A stretch of DNA of 64,000 nt from Saccharopolyspora thermophila (GTDB lineage Bacteria > Actinomycetota > Actinomycetes > Mycobacteriales > Pseudonocardiaceae). The notes under the pieces are model-generated. The model ran no database searches, was not told the DNA's origin, and saw only the letters and a program-made list of their open reading frames with translations. The translations under genes were made by a program, and so were the position numbers. This document shows positions 1 through 8,969 of this stretch, one piece after another (positions within the stretch are counted from its first letter, which is position 1; the number at the start of each line of letters is the position of its first letter). The stretch lies in NCBI RefSeq assembly GCF_014646075.1, contig NZ_BMMT01000011.1:62001-126000 (forward strand), given 5' to 3'.

Positions 1-535
1 CCGCGCCGGGCGCGATCTCGGTGAACCGCACCGGCTCGCCCAGGTGCTCGCCACGCAGCGTCTGGTGCAGCGCCGCCTCCGCATGCTTGGCGGAGGTGTA
101 CCCGGCGCCGTTGTCGTACACCTCGAAGGCGGCGACCGAGGTCACCGTCACCACGTGCCCGTCGCCGGAGGCGATCAGCCGCGGCAGCAGCGCCTTGGTG
201 ACCCGCAGCGTGCCCAGCACGTTGGTCTCCCACATCCAGCGCCAGTCGTCCTCCACGGCGTCGACCACCTTGGCCAGGCCCTTGGCCCCGCCGGCGTTGT
301 TGACCAGCACGCGGCACTCCGGCACCTGCGCGGTGAACTCCTCGACCGAGGCCGGGTCGGTGACGTCCAGAGGCAGTGCGGTGCCGCCGATCTCCGCGGC
401 GATCTCGGTCAGCCGGTCGACCCGCCGAGCGCCCAGCACCACGTGGAACCCCTCGGCGGCCAGCCGGCGGGCGGTGGCCGCGCCGATGCCGGAACTCGCC
501 CCGGTGACGACCGCGGTCGCAGAACTCGTGCTCAC
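1..535 (-). CDS. Short-chain dehydrogenase/reductase (C-terminus cut by window edge)
   Basis: NAD(P)-dependent oxidoreductase of the classical SDR family; the substrate cannot be read from sequence. Visible are the N-terminal cofactor motif TGASSGIG at about residue 10, the NNAG motif, and the catalytic YxxxK as YTSAK near residue 155. The frame is open to base 1, so roughly the last third of a normal 250-residue SDR lies outside. The GTG start at 535 is preceded by GGAGGG at a 9-nt spacing. It is divergent from the L,D-transpeptidase gene, the arrangement remembered for Rv0484c next to Rv0483. The family call is firm; the substrate is unknown. Confidence 0.9.
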   Translation of the reverse strand, partial: MSTSSATAVVTGASSGIGAATARRLAAEGFHVVLGARRVDRLTEIAAEIGGTALPLDVTDPASVEEFTAQVPECRVLVNNAGGAKGLAKVVDAVEDDWRWMWETNVLGTLRVTKALLPRLIASGDGHVVTVTSVAAFEVYDNGAGYTSAKHAEAALHQTLRGEHLGEPVRFTEIAPGA

Positions 536-664
536 GTCTTCGATCCCTCCGCGAGATGAGCAGTTTCCGTGTCCATCCGACCACGTCGCCCGTGGTCGAT
601 GGGGACCGGTTCGGGCAGGGGTGGGGCGTCACCCGATCGATGTGACCGGACACACTAGGGATCG

Positions 665-698
665 GGACATCTTTTCGGGGGGCCGGACGTCTTTGTGG
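665..698. promoter_or_regulatory. Direct repeat in a divergent promoter region
   Basis: Two copies of a GGACnTCTTTnnGG element (665-678 and 685-698) lie 20 bp apart, which would place them on the same face of the helix. They sit between the divergent SDR and L,D-transpeptidase genes. This could be a binding site for a regulator of either gene; no regulator can be named. Confidence 0.3.
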
Positions 699-792
699 AT
701 ATGAGGGCCACGTTTCGGCGGCCATCCGAGCATTTTCCGGCAAAGAGGACGGACCCGGATCAACTGTGCGGAAAGGGATCGAGGTTCGGGAA

Positions 793-1941
793 GTGAGTGG
801 TTCCAGGCTGCGGCTGTGGTGGACTGCGCTGGCGGGAGTGTTGGCGGCCGTGCTGCTGATCTCGGGTTGCGGTTCGCCCCCGCCGGATTCCCCGAAACCC
901 ACCGAGGCGAAGGTCGCCTTCGAACCGGGCGACGGCGCCGCCGAGGTGAACCCGGCCGCGCCCGTCAGGGCCACCGTGGACCGCGGCAGGTTCACCTCCG
1001 TCGCGCTGACCAACGCCGACGGCAAGCAGGTCGCCGGCGAGCTGTCCCCGGACGGGCGCAGCTGGCGGGCCACCGAGGCGCTCGGCTACGGCAAGACCTA
1101 CACCTGGTCCGGGCAGGCGATCAGTGACGACGGCAAGCTGGTGCCGGTGCGGGGCAGCTTCACCACGCTGAAGCCGAAGCAGACCATCCGCGCCACCATC
1201 AACCCGACCGACAACGCCGTGGTCGGTATCGCGATGCCGATCAGCATCAAGTTCGACAAGCCGGTGCAGGACAAGGCGGCCATCCAGCGCGCGCTGACGG
1301 TGCGGACGTCGGTGCCGGTGGAGGGCGCCTGGGCGTGGCTGTCGGACAGGCAGGTGGACTGGCGGCCGAAGGAGTACTGGCCGGCGCACACGCACGTGAG
1401 CGTCCTCGCCAAGCTCTACGGCCTGGCCTACGGTGGCGGCTCCTACGGCCTGGCCGACCTGAGCACCGAGTTCGACATCGGCCGCGCCCAGATCGTCAAG
1501 GCGGCGGTGGGCACCCACCGGATGGTGGTGATCCGCGACGGCAGGGAGGTCGCGAACTACGCCGCCAGCTACGGCGAGGAGTACGACCCGGGCCGCAACA
1601 CGCCGAACGGCACGTTCATCATCATGGAGAAAAAGCCGGTCGAGATCATGGACAACCCCCGCTACGGCTACCACGACGTGCGCAAGACGTGGGCGGCGCG
1701 GTTCTCCAACCACGGCGAGTTCATCCACGAGAACCAGGAGAACGCCGCCGCCCTGGGCAAGGTCAACAACTCGCACGGCTGCATCAACCTGAGCGCGGCC
1801 GACGCCAAGGAGTACTACGACAGCGCCCTGATCGGCGATCCGGTGGAGGTCACCGGCTCGGCCAGCAGCATGCCGCCGCAGTACGACGTCTACGACTGGC
1901 TGCTCACCTGGGACCAGTGGAAGGCGAAGTCCGCGATCTGA
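793..1941 (+). CDS. L,D-transpeptidase lipoprotein (YkuD domain)
   Basis: Cell-wall enzyme expected to form 3-3 peptidoglycan cross-links outside the membrane. The N-terminus is a lipoprotein signal with lipobox LISGC near residue 22. Two Ig-like modules follow, then a YkuD catalytic domain with the SHGCIN motif; the nucleophile is Cys330. A GTG at 766 is also open, but GTG 793 has GAGG 8 nt upstream, so 793 is preferred (382 aa). The position next to the SDR and near mshA matches the Rv0483 (LprQ/Ldt) locus. The exact cross-linking specificity is inferred from the family. Confidence 0.92.
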   Translation: MSGSRLRLWWTALAGVLAAVLLISGCGSPPPDSPKPTEAKVAFEPGDGAAEVNPAAPVRATVDRGRFTSVALTNADGKQVAGELSPDGRSWRATEALGYGKTYTWSGQAISDDGKLVPVRGSFTTLKPKQTIRATINPTDNAVVGIAMPISIKFDKPVQDKAAIQRALTVRTSVPVEGAWAWLSDRQVDWRPKEYWPAHTHVSVLAKLYGLAYGGGSYGLADLSTEFDIGRAQIVKAAVGTHRMVVIRDGREVANYAASYGEEYDPGRNTPNGTFIIMEKKPVEIMDNPRYGYHDVRKTWAARFSNHGEFIHENQENAAALGKVNNSHGCINLSAADAKEYYDSALIGDPVEVTGSASSMPPQYDVYDWLLTWDQWKAKSAI

Positions 1942-1956
1942 CCCACACCGCCGCCC

Positions 1957-1989
1957 AAGGAGGGCATCCCGGCCGGGGTGCCCTTCCTT
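1957..1989 (+). terminator. Rho-independent terminator after the L,D-transpeptidase gene
   Basis: Hairpin 16 nt after the stop codon. The arm AAGGAGGGCATCCC pairs with GGGGTGCCCTTCCTT around a short GGCC loop, with one bulge. The T-run is short, as is usual in high-GC actinobacteria. Confidence 0.65.
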
Positions 1990-2229
1990 GTTGCGCTCCG
2001 TGGCCTGATGCTTGCGGTGCGTTCGTGCCGGTGTGAGGAGCGCCACCTGGTGTCGTTGATGCGGCCAGTTTTCCGCCGGAGGGGCGGTAGCGTCGGTCGG
2101 TGGCCCCGCGGTGTTGCGGAACGTTGCGGGAATGTTTCCGCGGCGGCGGGTGTCGGGGTTGACGTGTGTCCGAAGAGCTCGGGCCGACCGGCATGTGATG
2201 GGCAGCAGATGACCTCCAGGACCTTACGC

Positions 2230-3504
2230 ATGCGGCCACGCCGCGCCGCCGTCTTCTCCCTGCACACCTCCCCGCTGGAACAGCCCGGCACCGGCGATGC
2301 CGGGGGCATGAACGTCTACGTCGCGCAGACCGCCCGGCTGCTCGCCGAGTTCGGCACCGAGGTCGAGATCTTCACCCGCGCCACGTCCTCCGACATCCCG
2401 CCCATCGCGGAACTCGCCCCCGGGGTGCTGGTCCGCAACGTGCTCGCGGGCCCGTTCGAGGGGCTGGACAAGAACGACCTGCCCTCGCAGCTGTGCGCCT
2501 TCGCCGCCGGGGCGCTGCGCGTCGAGGCCCGCCACGAGCCCGGCTACTACGACATCGTGCACTCTCACTACTGGCTGTCCGGCAAGGTCGGCTGGCTGGC
2601 CCGGGAGCGTTGGGGCGTGCCGCTGGTGCACACCGCGCACACCCTCGCCAAGGTCAAGAACGCCAACCTGGCCGCCGGGGACACGCCCGAGCCGATGGTC
2701 CGCGTGCTGGGTGAGGAGCAGGTCGTGGCCGAGGCCGACCGGCTGGTGGCCAACACCGAGTTCGAGGCTGCGGACCTGATCAACCGCTACGACGCCGACC
2801 CGGACGCGGTGGCGACGATCCCGCCCGGCGTCGACCTCGACCTGTTCACCCCGGGCGACCGCCGGGCCGCGCGCACCGCGCTGGGCCTGCCGCCGGACGC
2901 CGTGGTGCTCGCCTTCGTCGGCCGCATCCAACCGCTGAAGGCCCCCGACGTGCTGCTGCGCGCCACCGCGGCGCTGCTCGCGCGCCACCCGCGGGTCCGC
3001 GAGCGCCTCGCGGTGCTGGTGGTCGGCGGACCGTCGGGCAGCGGACTGGAGCGGCCCCGGGCGCTGCAGGACCTCGCCGCCGCGCTGGACATCACCGACG
3101 TCGTGCGGTTCCTGCCGCCGCGCAGCGGCAACGCGCTGGCCGACGTCTACCGGGCCGCCGACGTCGTGACGGTGCCGAGCCACAACGAGTCCTTCGGGCT
3201 CGTCGCGCTGGAGGCGCAGGCGTGCGGGACGCCGGTGGTGGCCGCCGCCGTCGGCGGCCTGCCGGTCGCGGTCCACGACGGGGTTTCGGGGCTGCTGGTC
3301 GACGGGCACGGCACCGAGCAGTGGGCGGACGCGCTGGCCTCGCTCGTGCTGCACCCGGATCGGCGGGCCCGGCTCGCCGCGGGCACCACCGCGCACGCCG
3401 CCCGCTTCTCCTGGCGCCGCACCACCGAACTGCTGCTGGACGCGTATGCGCAGGCGAAGATGGCCTTCCATGCGCAGCTGCGGATCCAGGAGGTGACCGC
3501 GTGA
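2230..3504 (+). CDS. mshA: D-inositol-3-phosphate glycosyltransferase (mycothiol biosynthesis)
   Basis: First committed enzyme of mycothiol synthesis: it transfers N-acetylglucosamine from UDP-GlcNAc to 1-L-myo-inositol-1-phosphate in the cytoplasm. The N-terminus has the characteristic [19 protein letters not shown] segment, followed by a two-Rossmann GT-B fold and a C-terminal GT4 motif with paired glutamates (ESFGLVALE). Upstream in-frame starts exist back to 1978. ATG 2230 is chosen because AGGA precedes it by 8 nt and the protein then begins just before the conserved domain (424 aa). Its stop overlaps the next gene by 4 nt, so the two are likely cotranslated. Confidence 0.95.
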   Translation: MRPRRAAVFSLHTSPLEQPGTGDAGGMNVYVAQTARLLAEFGTEVEIFTRATSSDIPPIAELAPGVLVRNVLAGPFEGLDKNDLPSQLCAFAAGALRVEARHEPGYYDIVHSHYWLSGKVGWLARERWGVPLVHTAHTLAKVKNANLAAGDTPEPMVRVLGEEQVVAEADRLVANTEFEAADLINRYDADPDAVATIPPGVDLDLFTPGDRRAARTALGLPPDAVVLAFVGRIQPLKAPDVLLRATAALLARHPRVRERLAVLVVGGPSGSGLERPRALQDLAAALDITDVVRFLPPRSGNALADVYRAADVVTVPSHNESFGLVALEAQACGTPVVAAAVGGLPVAVHDGVSGLLVDGHGTEQWADALASLVLHPDRRARLAAGTTAHAARFSWRRTTELLLDAYAQAKMAFHAQLRIQEVTA

Positions 3505-4013
3505 CCCTCGACGCGACCATAAAGTCCACATTGGACGCCAACGGGCTGGACTACGCGGTCAGGGGCCCCGGCCGGTTCTTCGTGACGTTGCCGGGCAGCA
3601 AGAAGTTGCAGACCAACTGCTGGCTGATCGTCGCCGAACACGCCCTCGTGGTGGAGGCGTTCGTGTGCCGCCAGCCCGACGAGGCGCACCAGGACGTGTA
3701 CCGGTTCCTGTTGCGCCGCAACGCAAAGCTCTACGGGGTGCACTACACCCTGGACCGCAACGGCGACATCTACCTCGTCGGCCGCATCGGGCTGCACGCG
3801 GTGACGCCCGAGGAACTGGACCGGGTGCTCGGCCAGGTCCTGGAGGCCGCCGACGGCGACTTCAACACCCTGCTGGAACTCGGCTTCGCCACCGCCATCC
3901 GCCGCGAATGGGGCTGGCGCGAGGCACGCGGCGAGTCGCTGGCGAACCTGCAGCCCTTCCGGCAGCTGGTGGAGCGCGACGGCCCCGTGCGGCCGCTGCA
4001 CGACCAGCCCTGA
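3501..4013 (+). CDS. YbjN-domain protein
   Basis: 170-residue cytoplasmic protein of the YbjN family, which resembles type III secretion chaperone folds; biochemical function is unknown. It has no signal peptide or membrane segment. GTG 3501 overlaps the mshA stop (GTGA) and has a strong AGGAGGTGA ribosome site inside the end of mshA, so it depends on the mshA transcript. The same gene follows mshA in mycobacteria (Rv0487). A role linked to mycothiol is only suggested by this conserved pairing. Confidence 0.8.
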   Translation: MTLDATIKSTLDANGLDYAVRGPGRFFVTLPGSKKLQTNCWLIVAEHALVVEAFVCRQPDEAHQDVYRFLLRRNAKLYGVHYTLDRNGDIYLVGRIGLHAVTPEELDRVLGQVLEAADGDFNTLLELGFATAIRREWGWREARGESLANLQPFRQLVERDGPVRPLHDQP

Positions 4014-4081
4014 ACGGCGGTGCAACCGGAAGATCGTCCGGCTCCGTCCTCGCCGTGTACCCGACGACGGAGGAGAACGAG

Positions 4082-4903
4082 ATGGGCCGGTTGCGGTGGC
4101 CGCTGGTGGTACTCATGGCGCTCGGTGCGCTGGTGGGCTGTTCCTCGGCTGAGCAGAACGGCGCCGACCTGACCACCGATTCGCACGCGGTGGCGCCGAG
4201 CGAGAGCGGCGACACCGCGCAGAGCACGACCAAGCCGGGCCCGCTTGCGCCTCGCCAGGTGGTCCGCACCGCGGACGTCGACATCGAGGTCGACGACGTG
4301 GCGGCGGCCGAGGACGCGGTGCGCCGGGTGAGCGTCGCCGCGGGCGGCTTCCTGCAGCAGGTGAACAGCCGCGCCGCGAGCACGACGCTCGTGGCGCGCG
4401 TCCCAGCCGGCAAGCTGGACCAGGTTCTGGTCGAGATCTCCCAGCTCGGGCGGGTCACCTCGCGCGACGTCCGCGCCGAGGACGTCACCGACCAGCTCGT
4501 CGACACCGGCAGTCGCATCGAGTCCCAGCGCGCGAGCGTGCAGCGTCTGCGCGAGCTGATGCAGCGGGCGACCACGGTCGACGAGATCGTGTCGATCGAG
4601 AGCGAGCTGACGTCGCGGGAAACCGAGCTGGACGCCCTGGAGCGCCGCAGGGCGGCCCTGTCCGGCCAGGTCGAGATGGCCACGCTCACGGTGAGCCTGG
4701 ACCGCCCGAGCACTGCCCCGGACGAGGACACCGGCTTCCTGGCGGGTCTGTCCGGCGGCTGGCGGGCCCTGAGCGCGACCGGCGCCTTCCTCCTGACGGC
4801 CCTCGGCGCCGTCCTGCCCTTCGCGGCCACCCTGGCGGCCCCGGCAGCCGCGACCTGGCTCCTGGTCCGCCGCCGCGCCGCCCTGCGCCGCCCCACGAGC
4901 TGA
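4082..4903 (+). CDS. DUF4349 lipoprotein with C-terminal membrane anchor
   Basis: 273 residues. An N-terminal lipoprotein signal (lipobox LVGC, Cys near 20) is followed by an acidic linker and a DUF4349-like domain beginning at about residue 60 (VVRTADVDIEVDD). A long heptad-rich coiled coil spans roughly 140-205, and one hydrophobic helix near 225-262 is followed by arginines. The protein would therefore be tethered at both ends with its coiled coil outside. ATG 4082 has GGAGGAG upstream. Function is unknown. Confidence 0.75.
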   Translation: MGRLRWPLVVLMALGALVGCSSAEQNGADLTTDSHAVAPSESGDTAQSTTKPGPLAPRQVVRTADVDIEVDDVAAAEDAVRRVSVAAGGFLQQVNSRAASTTLVARVPAGKLDQVLVEISQLGRVTSRDVRAEDVTDQLVDTGSRIESQRASVQRLRELMQRATTVDEIVSIESELTSRETELDALERRRAALSGQVEMATLTVSLDRPSTAPDEDTGFLAGLSGGWRALSATGAFLLTALGAVLPFAATLAAPAAATWLLVRRRAALRRPTS

Positions 4904-4931
4904 GCACGGTTCCGCCGACTCGGACCACGGA

Positions 4932-5001
4932 CTCACGCGGAGACCGCGCGGGGCGGCTCGGGAGAGAGGGGGAGTCACGAGCACGAGCCGCCCCGCGTGA
5001 G
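4932..5001. terminator. GC-rich inverted repeat after the DUF4349 gene
   Basis: The right arm CGAGCCGCCCCGCGTGAG (4984-5001) can pair with GCGGGGCGGCTCG (4948-4960). Its 3' part can alternatively pair with CTCACGCGG (4932-4940). The repeat is therefore a 13-bp hairpin with a competing extension. It begins about 30 nt past the stop. There is no T-run, so termination is likely but not certain. Confidence 0.45.
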
Positions 5002-5402
5002 GGTCCCGCCTGACGGGCCGGTGGGCGGGGGGCACCCGAGGCCCGGCGGGGCGCGGCCCGATGGGGGAGACGAACCGCGCTCGCGCTCTCACGTGATCGG
5101 GGAGTGCGTGGGAGCCGATCAAGGGAGAGCGTTGTCAACTTCGCAGAGTCCTGCAGCCGCCACAAGACCGCCACATTACTCCATTCGTGTGATATTCAAA
5201 CAAGAACGTAACGCAAAGAAGTCAATCAGCCGTCGTTTTGCCAACGAAGGTGACCGCCGCCACTTTCGTGTCACGGACCTGCGGTGATCGCATAACTGTC
5301 GGGTGAACCGCACAACCGAACCTGCGGGTCGCCGCGCAGTGCGCGAGGGTGGTTTTCGGCGGGGGCGGAGCGCCTCCGCGCACCCCGACGAGGAGCGGCG
5401 AG
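5002..5402. other. Intergenic region with an AT-rich island
   Basis: No convincing coding sequence: short frames here lack typical codon-position GC bias. Bases about 5155-5260 are strikingly AT-rich against the roughly 70 percent GC surroundings. On the minus strand they contain a promoter-like TTGAAT, 15 nt, TAATGT arrangement around 5162-5188. The right end holds the ribosome site of the osmC-like gene. An unannotated small RNA is possible. Confidence 0.4.
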
Positions 5403-5834
5403 ATGACCGATCGCAATGCCACCACGCAGTGGACCGGGGACCTCAGGTCCGGCTCCGGCACCGTCACTCTGGACTCGTCCCACGTCGGCCGTTTCCCGGT
5501 CACCTGGGCGTCCCGCGCCGAGGACCCGGCCGGGCGCACCAGCCCCGAGGAACTGATCGCCGCCGCGCACTCGGCGTGCTTCTCGATGCAGCTCGCCGGG
5601 CTGCTCACCGCCGGTGGCACCCCGCCGGAGTCCATCGACACCAGCGCCCAGGTCGGGTTCGGACCGCGCGGCGAAGGCTTCGCCATCACCGGCATCACCC
5701 TCACCGTGCGGGCGAAGGTACCGGGGATCGACCCGGAGGTCTTCCAGCGAACGGCGCAGCGGGCCAAGGAGATCTGCCCGGTGTCGGCGGCCCTGACCGG
5801 CACCACCATCGAGCTCGAAGCGACGCTGGACTAG
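5403..5834 (+). CDS. osmC: OsmC-family peroxiredoxin
   Basis: 143-residue thiol peroxidase of the OsmC/Ohr family, expected to reduce organic hydroperoxides. The two family cysteines are present: Cys59 in the HSACFSM segment and Cys125 in the ICPVSAAL segment. Length and internal glycine pattern match OsmC rather than Ohr, though separating the two by eye is not secure. Start ATG 5403 follows GAGGAG. It is monocistronic between an AT-rich region and gpmA. Confidence 0.88.
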   Translation: MTDRNATTQWTGDLRSGSGTVTLDSSHVGRFPVTWASRAEDPAGRTSPEELIAAAHSACFSMQLAGLLTAGGTPPESIDTSAQVGFGPRGEGFAITGITLTVRAKVPGIDPEVFQRTAQRAKEICPVSAALTGTTIELEATLD

Positions 5835-5928
5835 GCGACGGGGGGTCACGCAGCGGAACCGGGCGGTCGGCAGCGGAGTGGAGACTGTGGTGCGCGCAAC
5901 CTCCTGGGCGAACGTTCCCGGTGAGCTC

Positions 5929-5934
5929 TATAGC
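5929..5934 (+). promoter_or_regulatory. -10 box of gpmA, leaderless start
   Basis: TATAGC ends 8 nt before the gpmA ATG and no Shine-Dalgarno is present, which fits a leaderless mRNA beginning at or within a base or two of the start codon. No clear -35 box is seen. Confidence 0.5.
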
Positions 5935-5942
5935 CTGGGCTT

Positions 5943-6686
5943 ATGACTGCGACCCTGGTGCTGCTGCGGCACGGCGAGAGCACGTGGAACGCCGAGAACC
6001 TGTTCACCGGCTGGGTGGACGTCCCGCTGTCGGAGAAGGGCGAGGCCGAGGCCAGGCGAGGCGGTGAGCTGCTGCGCGAGGCCGGCCTGCTGCCGGACGT
6101 GCTGCACACCTCGCTGCTGCGTCGGGCCATCTCCACGGCCAACATCGCCCTCGACGTCGCGGACCGGCACTGGATCCCGGTGCGGCGCGACTGGCGGCTG
6201 AACGAGCGCCACTACGGCGCGCTGCAGGGCAAGAACAAGAAGCAGACGCTGGAAACCTACGGCGAGGAGCAGTTCATGCTCTGGCGCCGCTCCTACGACA
6301 CCCCGCCGCCGGAGATCGAGCCGGGCAGCGAGTTCAGCCAGGACTCCGACCCGCGCTACGCCGACCTCGGCGACGCCCTGCCGCGCACCGAGTGCCTCAA
6401 GGACGTGGTGGCCCGGCTGCTGCCGTACTGGGAGTCGGCGATCGTCCCGGACCTGCGGGCGGGCCGCACCGTGCTGGTGGCCGCGCACGGCAACTCGCTG
6501 CGCGCGCTGGTCAAGCACCTCGACGGGATCTCCGACAGCGATATCGCCGGGCTGAACATCCCCACCGGCATCCCGCTGCGCTACGACCTCGACGAGAACT
6601 TCAGGCCGACCAACCCGGGCGGGACCTACCTCGACCCGGAGGCCGCCGCGACGGCCGCCGCCGCGGTCGCCAACCAGGGCCGCTGA
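5943..6686 (+). CDS. gpmA: 2,3-bisphosphoglycerate-dependent phosphoglycerate mutase
   Basis: Glycolytic enzyme interconverting 3- and 2-phosphoglycerate. It has the phosphohistidine motif LRHGES with His10, the [13 protein letters not shown] segment typical of cofactor-dependent mutases, and the second active-site histidine in [11 protein letters not shown]. Length (247 aa) is normal. It lies immediately before senX3-regX3, as in mycobacteria, but a strong terminator separates them. Confidence 0.95.
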   Translation: MTATLVLLRHGESTWNAENLFTGWVDVPLSEKGEAEARRGGELLREAGLLPDVLHTSLLRRAISTANIALDVADRHWIPVRRDWRLNERHYGALQGKNKKQTLETYGEEQFMLWRRSYDTPPPEIEPGSEFSQDSDPRYADLGDALPRTECLKDVVARLLPYWESAIVPDLRAGRTVLVAAHGNSLRALVKHLDGISDSDIAGLNIPTGIPLRYDLDENFRPTNPGGTYLDPEAAATAAAAVANQGR

Positions 6687-6708
6687 CCCCGGCGAGATCC
6701 GTTCCGCG

Positions 6709-6750
6709 GGAAGGGCGCCTCCGACCGAGCAGTCGGAGGCGCCCTTCCTT
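6709..6750 (+). terminator. Strong terminator after gpmA
   Basis: Perfect 17-bp stem (6709-6725 with 6732-6748, core GGGCGCCTCCGAC) and a 6-nt loop, 22 nt downstream of the stop. The arms end in TTCCTT. It should uncouple gpmA from senX3. Confidence 0.8.
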
Positions 6751-6806
6751 CGTCACTCACGGGTGGCGAGAGGTCGCAACGGAGCGCGACCCACCGACCC
6801 GGCGGT

Positions 6807-6849
6807 ACGTGAACCCGTTCCGAGCAGGGGATGAAGGCCAGGTGAAAAA
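6807..6849 (-). promoter_or_regulatory. PHO/RegX3-box-like phased repeat upstream of senX3
   Basis: TGAA cores occur at 6810, 6832 and 6843, that is 22 and 11 bp apart. Read on the minus strand they give TTTCACCTGGC, CTTCATCCCCT, a degenerate unit, then GTTCACGTACC. Eleven-bp direct repeats with a GTTCACC-like core are the known form of PhoP/RegX3 binding sites in actinobacteria. The position fits autoregulation of senX3-regX3. Confidence 0.5.
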
Positions 6850-6919
6850 GCCCCCCATTTCGTGTCACGGGTATCACGGAACGCCCTCGTAGACTGGCCT
6901 TCGCCCACCCCGACCCGCT

Positions 6920-6925
6920 TACGAT
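6920..6925 (+). promoter_or_regulatory. -10 box of senX3, leaderless start
   Basis: TACGAT ends 6 nt before the senX3 GTG and there is no Shine-Dalgarno, as expected for a leaderless message. Confidence 0.5.
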
Positions 6926-6931
6926 GCTGGC

Positions 6932-8161
6932 GTGACCGCATTGGGCTACGCCCTGATCATCGTCGCGCTGCTCGTCGGCGCGGCCGGCGGCTTCCTTCTC
7001 GCGCGGGGGTCCGGGCGCTACGGCCGCGCCACCCCTGCCGGACCCACCGTCGCAGAGCTGCTCCAACGGCAGGTGCACACCAGCGCGAACGGCGTGGTGC
7101 TGCTCAACAGGTTCGGCGACGTGGTACTGCACAACCCGCGTGCCGTCGAACTCGGCCTCATCCGCGACCACCAGGCCGACCCGCGCGCCCGCAAGGCCGC
7201 CGAACAGGCGCTGACCAGCGGGGAACCGGTTCCCGTGGACCTGTCGCCGCTCACCCGCACCGCGCTGCGCGGCCGCGGCCCGGCCGCGGTGCTCGGCGAG
7301 GTCCGGCCGCTTGGCGACGGCTTCACCGTCGTCGACGCCGCCGACGAGTCCGACTCGGTCCGCCTGGAGGCCACCCGCCGCGACTTCGTCGCCAACGTCA
7401 GCCACGAGCTCAAGACCCCCGTCGGGGCGCTCGCGCTGCTCGCCGAGGCGGTCCTCGACGCCGCCGACGACCCCGAAGAGGTCCGGCGGTTCTCCACCAA
7501 GATCCTGCACGAGTCCACCCGGCTGGGCACCCTCGTCTCCGAGCTGATCGCGCTGTCGCGACTGCAGGGCGCCGATCCGCTGCCCGAGCTGACCACCGTC
7601 GACGTCGACGCCGTCGTGGAGGAGGCACTGGGCCGCTGCCGCCTCGCAGCCGAGTCCGCCGGTATCGAGATCGCCGTCGACGAACCCTCCGGCTACCTGC
7701 TCGACGGCGACCGGACGCTGCTGGTCACCGCGTTGAGCAACCTCATCGACAACGCCGTGTCCTACTCGCCGCCGGGCAGCCCGGTGTCCATCAGCCGCCG
7801 CCTGTCCGGTGACTTCGTGGAGATCGCGGTCACCGACCGTGGCATCGGCATTCCACCCGAGTACCACGAACGCGTCTTCGAGCGGTTCTTCCGCGTCGAC
7901 CCGGCCCGCTCGCGCGCCACCGGCGGCACCGGCCTGGGTCTGGCGATCGTCAAGCACGTCGCCGCCAACCACGGCGGCGAGGTCAGGCTGTGGAGCCGGC
8001 CGGGGACCGGATCCACCTTCACGCTCCGGGTGCCCAGGCACGGCGTGGGCAAGACCGACGGCCAACCGGCCGGTGAGCCGGACCGGGCGGCGCTGCCGAC
8101 CCGGTCCACGACCGAGAGTGCGGACGGGGTCACAACCGTCGAAACGGGAGGAGTCCGGTGA
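6932..8161 (+). CDS. senX3: Phosphate-responsive sensor histidine kinase
   Basis: Membrane sensor kinase of the PhoR type, partner of RegX3 in phosphate limitation. One transmembrane helix lies near residues 4-22 with no second one. A PAS-like region follows at about 45-135, then a HisKA domain with the phospho-acceptor His158 in SHELKTP. The HATPase domain has the N-box [12 protein letters not shown] and the G-box GGTGLGLAI. Its stop overlaps regX3 by 4 nt. The C-terminal 40 residues are polar and probably disordered. 409 aa is normal for the family. Confidence 0.95.
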   Translation: MTALGYALIIVALLVGAAGGFLLARGSGRYGRATPAGPTVAELLQRQVHTSANGVVLLNRFGDVVLHNPRAVELGLIRDHQADPRARKAAEQALTSGEPVPVDLSPLTRTALRGRGPAAVLGEVRPLGDGFTVVDAADESDSVRLEATRRDFVANVSHELKTPVGALALLAEAVLDAADDPEEVRRFSTKILHESTRLGTLVSELIALSRLQGADPLPELTTVDVDAVVEEALGRCRLAAESAGIEIAVDEPSGYLLDGDRTLLVTALSNLIDNAVSYSPPGSPVSISRRLSGDFVEIAVTDRGIGIPPEYHERVFERFFRVDPARSRATGGTGLGLAIVKHVAANHGGEVRLWSRPGTGSTFTLRVPRHGVGKTDGQPAGEPDRAALPTRSTTESADGVTTVETGGVR

Positions 8162-8838
8162 CCAGGGTGCTGATCGTGGAGGACGAGGAGTCCTTCGCCG
8201 ACCCCCTCGCCTTCCTGCTGCGCAAGGAGGGCTTCACGGCCGCGGTGGCCAGCAACGGCCCGGAGGCGTTGGACGAGTTCGACCGCAACGGCGCGGACAT
8301 CGTGCTGCTCGATCTGATGCTGCCCGGGATGAGCGGTACCGACGTGTGCAAGCAGCTGCGGCAGCGCTCCTCGGTCCCGGTGATCATGGTGACCGCCCGG
8401 GACAGCGAGATCGACAAGGTCGTGGGACTGGAGCTCGGCGCTGACGACTACGTCACCAAGCCGTACTCGGCGCGCGAGCTGATCGCCCGGGTGCGCGCGG
8501 TGCTGCGGCGGCGCGGCGAGGCCGAGGACCAGCAGCCGCAGGTGCTGACCGCGGGGCCGGTACGGATGGACGTGGAGCGGCACGTGGTGACCGTGGACGG
8601 CCAGGAGGTCAACCTGCCGTTGAAGGAGTTCGACCTGCTGGAGTACCTGCTGCGCAACGTCGGCCGGGTGCTCACCCGCGGGCAGCTCATCGACCGGGTG
8701 TGGGGCGCGGACTACGTCGGCGACACCAAGACCCTCGACGTGCACGTCAAGCGGCTGCGGTCGAAGCTGGAACCGAACCCCGCGGACCCGCGCTACCTGA
8801 TCACGGTCCGTGGCCTTGGATACAAGTTCGAAGCGTGA
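8158..8838 (+). CDS. regX3: Phosphate-responsive response regulator
   Basis: OmpR/PhoB-type regulator of 226 residues. The receiver domain has the acidic pair at the N-terminus, phospho-acceptor Asp52 in [11 protein letters not shown] and the conserved Lys in [10 protein letters not shown]. The C-terminal winged-helix domain ends in the [12 protein letters not shown] recognition segment. GTG 8158 overlaps the senX3 stop, with GGAGGAG upstream, so kinase and regulator are translationally coupled. It is expected to control phosphate-starvation genes and its own operon. Confidence 0.96.
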   Translation: MTRVLIVEDEESFADPLAFLLRKEGFTAAVASNGPEALDEFDRNGADIVLLDLMLPGMSGTDVCKQLRQRSSVPVIMVTARDSEIDKVVGLELGADDYVTKPYSARELIARVRAVLRRRGEAEDQQPQVLTAGPVRMDVERHVVTVDGQEVNLPLKEFDLLEYLLRNVGRVLTRGQLIDRVWGADYVGDTKTLDVHVKRLRSKLEPNPADPRYLITVRGLGYKFEA

Positions 8839-8969
8839 TGTTGACCGCGTGATGGAGGGCACCTCGACCGCGGTTACGCAGGTGCGCGGGCGGGGCGGGG
8901 TGGACCGGCGGCCGAGTTGTCGCCCCCACCTCGCCCCTCACCGCGTGCGCAGCCGGTAATTTGTCGGTC

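Noticed and set aside
760-2046. 428-codon minus-strand frame antisense to the L,D-transpeptidase gene
   Set aside because: Val/Arg/Asp/His-rich low-complexity translation typical of the opposite strand of high-GC genes; no motif seen.
4997-5287. 96-codon frame in the osmC upstream gap
   Set aside because: It spans both a hairpin and the AT-rich island with erratic composition, has no ribosome site and no recognisable sequence.
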